From the NCBI GenBank assembly GCA_945492685.1, contig CALYUZ010000058.1, forward strand, positions 1 through 6,081: a stretch of DNA of 6,081 bases, read 5' to 3'. Origin of the DNA: an uncultured Methanomassiliicoccaceae archaeon. Its GTDB lineage: Archaea > Thermoplasmatota > Thermoplasmata > Methanomassiliicoccales > Methanomethylophilaceae. Shown piece after piece: positions 1 through 5,382 of this stretch. The notes under the pieces are model-generated. The model saw only the letters and a program-made list of their open reading frames with translations. It was not told the DNA's origin and searched no databases. The stretch's first letter is position 1, and the number at the start of each line of letters is the position of its first letter. Position numbers and translations under genes: made by a program.

Positions 1-446
1 TGGCACAGGCTCTCATCGGCAATCGGGATATCCTGATGCTGGATGAGCCCACAGCCGGTCTCGATCCCGCGGCCAGGGACGAGTTCCTGGAGGACGTCAT
101 GGGATTCATCCAGGATGAGGGGCATACCGTCCTGATATCCTCGCACATAACCGGAGACTTGGAGAAGATCGCAGACTACATCGCTTTCATCCATGACGGG
201 AAGCTCGTCATGTTCGACGAGAAGGACGCCATCATGGAGAGATACGGCATACTGAAATGCGGGAACATGACGGATCTGGAGAGGATCGGCGGGGAGTCGG
301 TCGTCTCCGTGAGGAGGTCCGAGTTCGGATGCGGTGCCCTGGTGGATGACAAACAGGGACTCAGGGAGGCGTATCCGGAAGCTGTTGTCGATGACGCCAC
401 CCTGGACGATATCTTCGTCTACACCGTCAGGGGCGAGGGCAGATGA
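1..446 (+). CDS. ABC-2 type exporter ATP-binding subunit, C-terminal part (5' end outside window)
   Basis: This is the last 147 or so residues of an ABC ATPase; the reading frame is already open at base 3 and the N-terminus with Walker A and probably the signature motif lies outside the window. Visible in order are the Walker B motif LMLDEP with its catalytic glutamate, the D-loop TAGLDP directly after it, and the H-loop histidine in ISSH (bases about 153-164). The tail after the nucleotide-binding domain ends with a DATLDDIFVYTVRGE-type sequence, typical of ATPases that pair with ABC-2 membrane proteins. The protein would sit on the cytoplasmic face and power export of an unknown substrate. 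Its stop codon overlaps the start of the permease gene (ATGA), so the two are surely one translational unit. It is complete at its 3' end with TGA. Nothing ties it to thiamine. Confidence 0.93.
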   Translation, partial: AQALIGNRDILMLDEPTAGLDPAARDEFLEDVMGFIQDEGHTVLISSHITGDLEKIADYIAFIHDGKLVMFDEKDAIMERYGILKCGNMTDLERIGGESVVSVRRSEFGCGALVDDKQGLREAYPEAVVDDATLDDIFVYTVRGEGR

Positions 447-1063
447 ACGGACTGATACTGAAGGACCTCTACAACCTGAAGGGTTCGACGGCGTTCATCG
501 TCCTGTTGACGGTGCTGTTCGCACTGCTGTTCTCCTGGGAGATGCCCGAAGGTATGGTCCTAGTGTCCGCGGCGATGGCCGCATCCTTGGTGAGCGGATC
601 TTTCTCCTACGATCACAGCTACGGATGGAACGCACATGCGGTATCCATCGGGATCCCACGCAGGATGATCGTCACATCCAAGTTCGAGATAGGATTCCTG
701 TTCGTGTTCGCAGGGGTGCTGTTCGGACTTCTGCTGGCCCTGATATTCCAGATTACGATGGGGATGTCGATAGATGCTCATCAGATGCTGTCCGCCTCCG
801 CCATGTCGCTGGGGGTGGGGATGGTGGCATCGTCCGTGATATGCGCGGTCAACTACTATGTGAATCCGCAGAGGGCACAGCTGGTGTCCACGTTCTTCAC
901 CGCGGTGTGCGTCTCCGGATCGATAATCGTGTGCAACACCATGAGGGAATACCTACCGAACCTCCCGATGTCCGTATCAACCATGATACTCGCATCCGGA
1001 CTGGTCCTATTCGCGGTGATGTACGTCGTCTCACAGAGGAAGCTAACCCACAGCGACCTCTGA
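443..1063 (+). CDS. ABC-2 type transporter permease, six predicted membrane helices
   Basis: A 206-residue hydrophobic protein, full length for the short ABC-2 permease families. Six hydrophobic segments can be read at about residues 16-33, 38-54, 83-108, 117-139, 146-165 and 177-196, with short charged connectors such as PRRM (about 73-76) and PQRAQ (about 142-146). There is no signal peptide and no soluble domain. It would form the membrane channel, probably as a dimer, with the ATPase encoded just upstream. The ATG at 443 overlaps the ATPase stop by four bases, with a weak ribosome binding sequence GAGGG at 435-439. The substrate cannot be told from sequence. Such pairs often export peptides, lantibiotics or drugs, but that is only family knowledge. 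It ends 21 bases from the end of the convergent radical SAM gene with no clear terminator hairpin between. Confidence 0.87.
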   Translation: MNGLILKDLYNLKGSTAFIVLLTVLFALLFSWEMPEGMVLVSAAMAASLVSGSFSYDHSYGWNAHAVSIGIPRRMIVTSKFEIGFLFVFAGVLFGLLLALIFQITMGMSIDAHQMLSASAMSLGVGMVASSVICAVNYYVNPQRAQLVSTFFTAVCVSGSIIVCNTMREYLPNLPMSVSTMILASGLVLFAVMYVVSQRKLTHSDL

Positions 1064-1084
1064 AACCAAGGATGGGGAAAAAGG

Positions 1085-1675
1085 TCAGCGGACCCTGAAG
1101 GCCACGTTCATCTCCCGGGCCATCCTGGAGCACTCCTCCTCGGATTCCTCGCTGATGGAACCTCCGACCACGGAAACGGTGACACCGCAGATCCTCTGCC
1201 TGCACTCCCTTATGAAATCCAGGACAGCCTGGTAGGAACCGGGTCCGAAGCGTGACTTCGTGACCTCCAGGTACTCCTCCTCGTTGGGGGCGTTGAGGCT
1301 GATCGACACGGAATCTATCAGTCCCACCATCTCAGGTACGATGTCCCTTCCGTTGATCAGGTTCCCGAGACCGTTGGTATCCAGTCTAACGGGCTTCCCG
1401 AACTCCTCCTTTATCCTGCGGGCACATTCCTTCAGATCGTCGAAACGTTCGGTGGGCTCCCCATAGCCACAGAAGACTATCTCCCTGGACCCGGACAGGT
1501 CCACCTTACGGATCTCGTCGATGATCTCGTCGACCGTGGGCTCATGGTCCAGCCACAGACTGTCGGCATCCCCGAGGCGCGGGGTCTCGTTCCTCACGCA
1601 GAAAGTGCATCTGCACGGGCACCTGTTGGTCATGTTGATGTAATAAGTGCTGCCGTAACGATAGAGGATGCTCAT
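1085..1675 (-). CDS. Radical SAM protein, TatD-associated type, function unknown
   Basis: A 196-residue protein with the radical SAM cluster motif CxxxCxxC at C19, C23 and C26 (NRCPCRCTFC, with an extra cysteine at C21). An SAM-contacting GYGEP motif follows at residues 70-74, then a strand/loop LDTNG at 98-102 and SISLNAP at 124-130. The N-terminal LY..G..YYINMTNRCP pattern, the GDADSLWL segment and the short C-terminus ending in FRVR match my memory of the small radical SAM family found beside or fused to TatD-type nucleases (TIGR04038). No TatD gene is in this window, and there is no SPASM or other auxiliary cluster domain. The enzyme would bind one [4Fe-4S] cluster and cleave S-adenosylmethionine; its substrate is unknown. 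It is transcribed divergently from the thi operon and shares its 89-base upstream region. A TATA element centred about 26 bases before the ATG suggests a leaderless mRNA. Confidence 0.88.
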   Translation of the reverse strand: MSILYRYGSTYYINMTNRCPCRCTFCVRNETPRLGDADSLWLDHEPTVDEIIDEIRKVDLSGSREIVFCGYGEPTERFDDLKECARRIKEEFGKPVRLDTNGLGNLINGRDIVPEMVGLIDSVSISLNAPNEEEYLEVTKSRFGPGSYQAVLDFIRECRQRICGVTVSVVGGSISEESEEECSRMAREMNVAFRVR

Positions 1676-1686
1676 GCCACCGCCAC

Positions 1687-1732
1687 GGATGACCCCCGAT
1701 ATAACGGTTGTTCGCGAAGCATCGGGGCATCC
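1687..1732. repeat. Bulged inverted repeat in the divergent radical SAM/thiE control region
   Basis: The left arm is GGATG (1687-1691) plus CCCCGAT (1694-1700), separated by a two-base bulge (AC). The right arm is ATCGGGG (1721-1727) followed by CATCC (1728-1732). All twelve arm positions pair. The 20-base loop holds part of the TATA-like element and an 8-bp palindrome TTCGCGAA at 1711-1718. It could be a transcription factor site spanning the shared promoter, or an RNA hairpin if transcription of either flank starts outside it. It does not match a known riboswitch that I can recognise. Confidence 0.55.
1698..1705 (-). promoter_or_regulatory. TATA-like element for the radical SAM gene
   Basis: On the minus strand the sequence reads GTTATATC in otherwise GC-rich DNA. 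Its centre lies about 26-27 bases upstream of the radical SAM start codon at 1675. That is the archaeal TATA-to-start distance when transcription begins at or next to the A of the ATG. The core TATA is nearly symmetric, so it could also fire on the plus strand, giving thiE a leader of roughly 35-40 bases. Confidence 0.5.
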
Positions 1733-1739
1733 TTTCTTC

Positions 1740-1759
1740 TACATGTACCGGAATTTCCG
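1740..1759. promoter_or_regulatory. Two adjacent palindromes just upstream of thiE, possible operator
   Basis: TACATGTA (1740-1747) is a perfect 8-bp palindrome. One base later CGGAATTTCCG (1749-1759) is a perfect 5-bp inverted repeat around a central T. Together they cover positions -25 to -6 relative to the thiE start codon, where a regulator would block transcription initiation on a leaderless or short-leader mRNA. No strong Shine-Dalgarno sequence precedes thiE. Function as an operator is inference. Confidence 0.35.
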
Positions 1760-1764
1760 CCGGC

Positions 1765-2421
1765 ATGTTCGATTTGTACGTGGTCACCGACTCAGACCTT
1801 TCCAAAGGGCGCACGGATGCGGAGGTCGCCAGACTCGCCTACGAGGGCGGGGCAGACGCCGTCCAGCTCAGGATGAAGCACTCCGACGGCAGGGAGATGC
1901 TCAAGCAGGCCATGGAGATAAGAAAGGTCGCCGACGAGTTCTGCAAGTTCTTCTTCGTCAACGACAGGGTGGACATCGCCATGGCATCCGGTGCGGACGG
2001 TGTCCATCTCGGACAGAGCGACATCCCCCTGGAAGTCGCCAGGGACCTGATGGGCGAGACCGCCATCATCGGGATATCCGTCGACAACGTCGACCAGGCC
2101 ATCGCCGCGGCCGAGGGCGGGGCAGACTACATCGGGATCGGATCCATCTTCAACACATCCACCAAACCCGATGCGAAGCAGGGCGTCGGACTCGGTGCCA
2201 TCTACGAGATCAGGGAGGCGGTGGACATCCCCATCGTCGCCATCGGCGGGATCAACCGCGGAAACATCCAGGATGTCGTCCGTGCCGGAGCCGATGCCGC
2301 TGCGGTCGTATCGGCGGTGGTCGCACAGGACGACGTCAAGGCGGCCGCCCACGAGCTTAGGGACCTCATCCTGAAGGTCAGGCCCCATGTCCGTCCGGAG
2401 GACCTCGACTATGGCGAGTGA
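1765..2421 (+). CDS. thiE: Thiamine-phosphate synthase
   Basis: A 218-residue (beta/alpha)8 enzyme that couples hydroxymethylpyrimidine pyrophosphate with thiazole phosphate to give thiamine phosphate in the cytoplasm. Family motifs appear in order: FDLYVVTD at 2-9, QLRMK at 34-38, VNDRVD at 65-70, GVHLGQSD at 79-86, GISV at 103-106, the phosphate-site loop GSIFNTSTK at 126-134 and IPIVAIGGI near residue 155. The usual loop is GPIFPTxTK, so both prolines are replaced (S127, N130) while the TK pair is kept. I chose ATG 1765 because homology starts immediately after it; an in-frame ATG at 1708 would add 19 residues unlike the family and run through the palindromic control region. It is the first gene of the operon and overlaps thiS by 11 bases. 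It is distinguished from the related TenI at the operon's other end by this loop. Confidence 0.93.
   Translation: MFDLYVVTDSDLSKGRTDAEVARLAYEGGADAVQLRMKHSDGREMLKQAMEIRKVADEFCKFFFVNDRVDIAMASGADGVHLGQSDIPLEVARDLMGETAIIGISVDNVDQAIAAAEGGADYIGIGSIFNTSTKPDAKQGVGLGAIYEIREAVDIPIVAIGGINRGNIQDVVRAGADAAAVVSAVVAQDDVKAAAHELRDLILKVRPHVRPEDLDYGE
2397..2401 (+). promoter_or_regulatory. Shine-Dalgarno site fixing the thiS start
   Basis: GGAGG lies inside the 3' end of thiE, nine bases before ATG 2411. It favours that start over the earlier in-frame ATG at 2387, which would add eight residues that do not resemble ThiS. Confidence 0.6.
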
Positions 2422-2617
2422 GACGGTCAGGGTGAACGGGAAGGATGTCCCTCTGACCATCACCGATGCCGCCGGACTCATATCGTCCCTCGGATACGAC
2501 CTGCAGAAGGTGGCCGTGGAACTGAACGGCACGATCTGCCCGAGGGCATCCCTCGGAGCCACCGTACTGAAGGACGGGGACTCCCTGGAGATCGTCAGTT
2601 TCGTGGGCGGTGGATGA
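2411..2617 (+). CDS. thiS: Sulfur carrier protein ThiS
   Basis: A 68-residue ubiquitin-fold protein, the usual ThiS length. It begins with the beta strand VRVNGKDV (6-13) and ends in VSFVGGG, whose free C-terminal diglycine is the part that is adenylated by ThiF and turned into a thiocarboxylate. That thiocarboxylate is the sulfur donor for ThiG. The AVELNG and LKDGDSLEIV segments are typical of the family. The start is set by a good ribosome binding site nine bases upstream. The gene overlaps thiE by 11 bases upstream and thiF by 8 bases downstream, so translation of the three is probably coupled. The ending FVGGG resembles Bacillus-type ThiS. Confidence 0.92.
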   Translation: MASETVRVNGKDVPLTITDAAGLISSLGYDLQKVAVELNGTICPRASLGATVLKDGDSLEIVSFVGGG

Positions 2618-3419
2618 CATAAAGCTCATCCTGGACGGAAGATGCGTCGAATGCGACGCGACGACACCCAGGGACCTCCTGGAGGGACATCCAGAGGGCA
2701 CCATTGCGATAGTGAACGGACGCCATGTGGACCCCGGTTCCAGACTAAAGGACGGTGATTCCGTCTACCTGATGGAGGGAGGCAGGGGATTCGTGACGAA
2801 GGCGACCGAGACGCTCCTCTCCCAGAGGTACTCCCGTCCGGTCTACGAGAAGCTGTCCGGGATAAGGATCGGGGTCGCAGGACTGGGCGGTATCGGATCC
2901 CATGTGGCGGAGGCCCTCGTACGCGCCGGGGTCGGACATCTGGTCATCGCCGATTTCGACAGGGTGGACCAGACCAACCTCAGTCGCCAGAACTACTTCG
3001 ACGAAGACATCGGGAAAGGGAAGGCGGAGGCGACGGCATCCATCCTCAGGAGGATCAGACCGGATGCGGACATCGTCCCCGTGGATGTCAGGCTCACCCC
3101 AGGGAACGTGTGCTCGGTGTTCTCCGGATGCAACATCGTCTGCGAGGCCTTCGACAGGTCCGAGAGCAAGTCGATGCTGGTGGAATCCCTCCTCATGGGC
3201 GATCCGAGGGTGACCGTCGTCTCCTGCTCGGGGATGGCGGGGTTCGGAAGCTCCAACACGATTGTCACCGAACGCAGGATGTCCCGCCTCTACATATGCG
3301 GGGACGGCGAATCGGATGCGGACTCCGGCGAGGGTCTTGTGGCATCACGCGTGATGGTGTGCGCCGGACACGTGGCCAACATGGCCGTCAGACTCGCCAT
3401 AGGAAGACCCGAGCCCTGA
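2610..3419 (+). CDS. thiF: ThiS adenylyltransferase with N-terminal ThiS-like domain
   Basis: A 269-residue protein starting with GTG at 2610. Residues about 4-56 form a ThiS-like ubiquitin domain (IVNGRHVDPG, LKDGDSVYLM). Residues from about 64 on form the E1-like ThiF/MoeB domain: the ATP-binding loop GLGGIGS at 91-97, then IADFDRVDQTNLSRQN at 113-128 with the nucleotide-binding aspartates and the N/R/Q residues, K138, and the EAFDRS segment with D182 that helps adenylation. It activates the ThiS C-terminus with ATP. None of its cysteines form the CxxC pairs that bind zinc in E. coli ThiF, which fits the shorter clostridial-type ThiF family (TIGR02354), where a ThiS-like N-terminus is known. 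The start overlaps thiS by 8 bases; no clear ribosome site is seen, so coupling to thiS is likely. It lies in the expected place between thiS and thiG. Confidence 0.9.
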   Translation: MDDIKLILDGRCVECDATTPRDLLEGHPEGTIAIVNGRHVDPGSRLKDGDSVYLMEGGRGFVTKATETLLSQRYSRPVYEKLSGIRIGVAGLGGIGSHVAEALVRAGVGHLVIADFDRVDQTNLSRQNYFDEDIGKGKAEATASILRRIRPDADIVPVDVRLTPGNVCSVFSGCNIVCEAFDRSESKSMLVESLLMGDPRVTVVSCSGMAGFGSSNTIVTERRMSRLYICGDGESDADSGEGLVASRVMVCAGHVANMAVRLAIGRPEP

Positions 3420-3461
3420 GCAACCCGTAAATCCTACCATGCCTTCGCCCGCCCGATTACA

Positions 3462-4232
3462 ATGACTGATGAGCTAGTGATCGGAGGGCACAGATTCAAC
3501 TCGAGGTTCATCCTCGGTTCCGGCAAATTCTCCCTGGACATGACCAGGGCCGTGATCGAGAACGGCGGGGTGGAGATGGCCACACTAGCGGTCAGACGCG
3601 CCAGCAGCGAGGGCGAGGGGAACATCCTCGACCACATGCCCAAGGGCATCACCCTGCTCCCAAACACATCCGGCGCCCGTAACGCCGAGGAGGCCGTGCG
3701 CATCGCACGTCTCGCCAGGGAGCTGGGCTGCGGCGACTTCATCAAGATCGAGATCATCCGCGACACCAAGTACCTCCTCCCGGACAACAGGGAGACAATC
3801 AGGGCCATCGGGATGCTCGCGGACGAGGGTTTCATCCCGATGCCCTACATGATGCCCGACCTCTCCGCCGCCAGGGACATGGCGGATGCGGGTGCCGCCG
3901 CGATAATGCCGCTGGGGGCACCGATCGGAAGCAACAAGGGGATCCTGACCAAGGACTTCATCAGGATACTTGTCGAGGAGATCGACCTCCCCATCATCGT
4001 CGACGCGGGGATCGGACGTCCCTCCCAGGCCTGCGAGGCGATGGAGATGGGATGCGCCGCGGTCATGGCGAACACCGCCATAGCAACGGCGGGGGACGTC
4101 GCATCCATGGCGAAGGCGTTCAGGATGGCAATAGAGGCGGGACGTCTCGCATACCTTTCCGGACTCGGAAGGGTCCTGGAGAAGAGGGCAGAGGCCTCGA
4201 GTCCCCTGACCGGATTCCTGGAGGACCGCTGA
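3462..4232 (+). CDS. thiG: Thiazole synthase
   Basis: A 256-residue TIM-barrel enzyme of normal length. It condenses 1-deoxyxylulose 5-phosphate, dehydroglycine and sulfur from ThiS thiocarboxylate into the thiazole phosphate carboxylate tautomer. Visible family features are [18 protein letters not shown] (5-22), [15 protein letters not shown] (66-80), the Schiff-base lysine K95 in DFIKIEII, the YLLPD segment (104-108), the GAPIGSNKG phosphate loop near residue 152, [11 protein letters not shown] around 179-189 and the MANTAIA strand near 205. It is complete and keeps the catalytic lysine, so it should be active. It follows thiF after 42 bases, the only real gap in the operon. It has no evident ribosome binding site; a weak TAAATCC element about 30 bases upstream leaves an internal promoter possible. 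It would partner with ThiS and ThiH. Confidence 0.96.
   Translation: MTDELVIGGHRFNSRFILGSGKFSLDMTRAVIENGGVEMATLAVRRASSEGEGNILDHMPKGITLLPNTSGARNAEEAVRIARLARELGCGDFIKIEIIRDTKYLLPDNRETIRAIGMLADEGFIPMPYMMPDLSAARDMADAGAAAIMPLGAPIGSNKGILTKDFIRILVEEIDLPIIVDAGIGRPSQACEAMEMGCAAVMANTAIATAGDVASMAKAFRMAIEAGRLAYLSGLGRVLEKRAEASSPLTGFLEDR
4220..4225 (+). promoter_or_regulatory. Shine-Dalgarno site for thiH
   Basis: GGAGGA lies in the last codons of thiG, eight bases before the thiH ATG at 4234. It is the best-placed ribosome site in the operon and supports translation of thiH right after thiG ends. Confidence 0.6.
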
Positions 4233-4233
4233 G

Positions 4234-5382
4234 ATGACACGCCTCTGGACGGATGCGGAAGACTACGGGCCCAGCATGGAGGCCATCGACTCCGACATCA
4301 TGGACACGGTTCTGTCCGAGGCGGATGGATTCGATCCCTCATCCTACACGGAGTCCGACGTCCGCAGGGCACTGTCCGGCGATCCGGGGATCGAGGGATT
4401 CGCGGCCCTCCTGTCACCTGCCGCGGGGAACATGCTCGAGGAGATCGCGGTCAGGGCGAGGGAGGAGACGAGGAAGCACTTCGGGAACTCAGTGTGCATG
4501 TTCACACCTATCTACACGTCCAACTACTGCCAGAACAACTGCGTCTACTGCGGATTCAACATCCACAACAAGATCAGGAGGGCCTGCCTCACACCCGAGG
4601 AGGTGGATGTGGAGATGGCCGCCATCGCCGAATCCGGACTGAAGGAGATCCTCATCCTCACCGGGGAATCCAGGGCGAGATCCGATGTTGAGTACATCGG
4701 GATGTGCGTAGAGAAGGCCTCGGAGTACTTCTCCACCATCGGGATAGAGGTCTATCCGATGAACACGGACGAATACGCCTACATCCAGAGGAAGGGTGCG
4801 GACTACGTCACGGTCTTCCAGGAGACCTACGACGCGGAAAGATATGCAGAACTGCACCTCGCCGGCCCCAAGAGGATATTCTCGTACAGATTCAACGCCC
4901 AGGAGAGGGCGATACGCGCCGGCATGAGGGGCGTCGCGTTCGGGGCACTGCTGGGACTCGGAGATTTCAGGAAGGATGCCTTCGCATGCGGACTCCATGC
5001 GTATCACCTGCAGAGGAAGTACCCGCACGCCGAGATCTCGTTCTCCCTTCCGAGGTTCAGACCGTTCATCAACAACGAGGACAGGGTCAACCAGGTGCAC
5101 GAGCCCCAGCTGCTCCAGGTGTCGCTGGCATACCGCCTCTTCATGCCCTTCGCGGGCCAGACCATATCCACCAGGGAACGCCCCGGATTCAGGGACAACA
5201 TCGTCGGACTGACGGCGACCAAGATCTCCGCAGGCGTGAGCGTCGGCATCGGGGAGCACAGCGGCACCGAACACGGGGACGGACAGTTCGTGATATCCGA
5301 TCCGCGCGGTGTCGATGAGATAGCGGATGCCCTAAGGCAGCACGGACTGCAGCCGGTGATGACGGACTACGTGAGACTGTGA
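4234..5382 (+). CDS. thiH: 2-iminoacetate synthase (tyrosine lyase)
   Basis: A 382-residue radical SAM enzyme, close to the E. coli length of 377. The [4Fe-4S] motif CxxxCxxC is at C99, C103 and C106 (NYCQNNCVYCGF), preceded by the ThiH-specific FTPIYTSN. It cleaves tyrosine with S-adenosylmethionine to give dehydroglycine and p-cresol; dehydroglycine supplies the C-N part of the thiazole to ThiG. Other family segments are ILTGES (about 140-145), YPMNTDEYA (about 173-181), VFQETYD (about 194-200), FGALLGLGDFRKDA near 236-249 and SFSLPRFRP near 269-277. The gene begins one base after the thiG stop, with a strong ribosome site, and overlaps tenI by GTGA at its end. Use of ThiH instead of the oxygen-dependent glycine oxidase ThiO indicates an anaerobic pathway. 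The N-terminal 80 residues are the usual variable helical part. Confidence 0.96.
   Translation: MTRLWTDAEDYGPSMEAIDSDIMDTVLSEADGFDPSSYTESDVRRALSGDPGIEGFAALLSPAAGNMLEEIAVRAREETRKHFGNSVCMFTPIYTSNYCQNNCVYCGFNIHNKIRRACLTPEEVDVEMAAIAESGLKEILILTGESRARSDVEYIGMCVEKASEYFSTIGIEVYPMNTDEYAYIQRKGADYVTVFQETYDAERYAELHLAGPKRIFSYRFNAQERAIRAGMRGVAFGALLGLGDFRKDAFACGLHAYHLQRKYPHAEISFSLPRFRPFINNEDRVNQVHEPQLLQVSLAYRLFMPFAGQTISTRERPGFRDNIVGLTATKISAGVSVGIGEHSGTEHGDGQFVISDPRGVDEIADALRQHGLQPVMTDYVRL

Noticed and set aside
1064..1084. Terminator between permease and radical SAM gene
   Set aside because: The 21 bases contain a short A-run but no convincing hairpin or T-tract on either strand, so I did not annotate one.
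334..1098. Overlapping 254-codon plus-strand ORF across the ATPase/permease junction
   Set aside because: Its product is arginine-rich and low in family features, while the overlapping frame encodes a clear ATPase tail and a six-helix permease.
1676..1764. TPP riboswitch ahead of thiE
   Set aside because: The conserved CTGAGA and ACCTGATC-type blocks of the THI box are absent, and the 89-base gap is short for a riboswitch plus expression platform.
1708..1764. Longer ThiE start at ATG 1708
   Set aside because: The 19 added residues do not resemble ThiE N-termini and the stretch is occupied by palindromic control sequence; homology begins right after ATG 1765.
1792..2562. Long antisense ORF of 256 codons opposite thiE and thiS
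   Set aside because: It lies opposite clearly conserved thiE and thiS and its product has no recognisable motif; long antisense ORFs arise readily in GC-rich coding DNA.
4489..5274. Antisense ORF of 261 codons opposite thiH
   Set aside because: It is a frame shadow of thiH, whose radical SAM motif and full length are unambiguous; there is no motif or start signal of its own.
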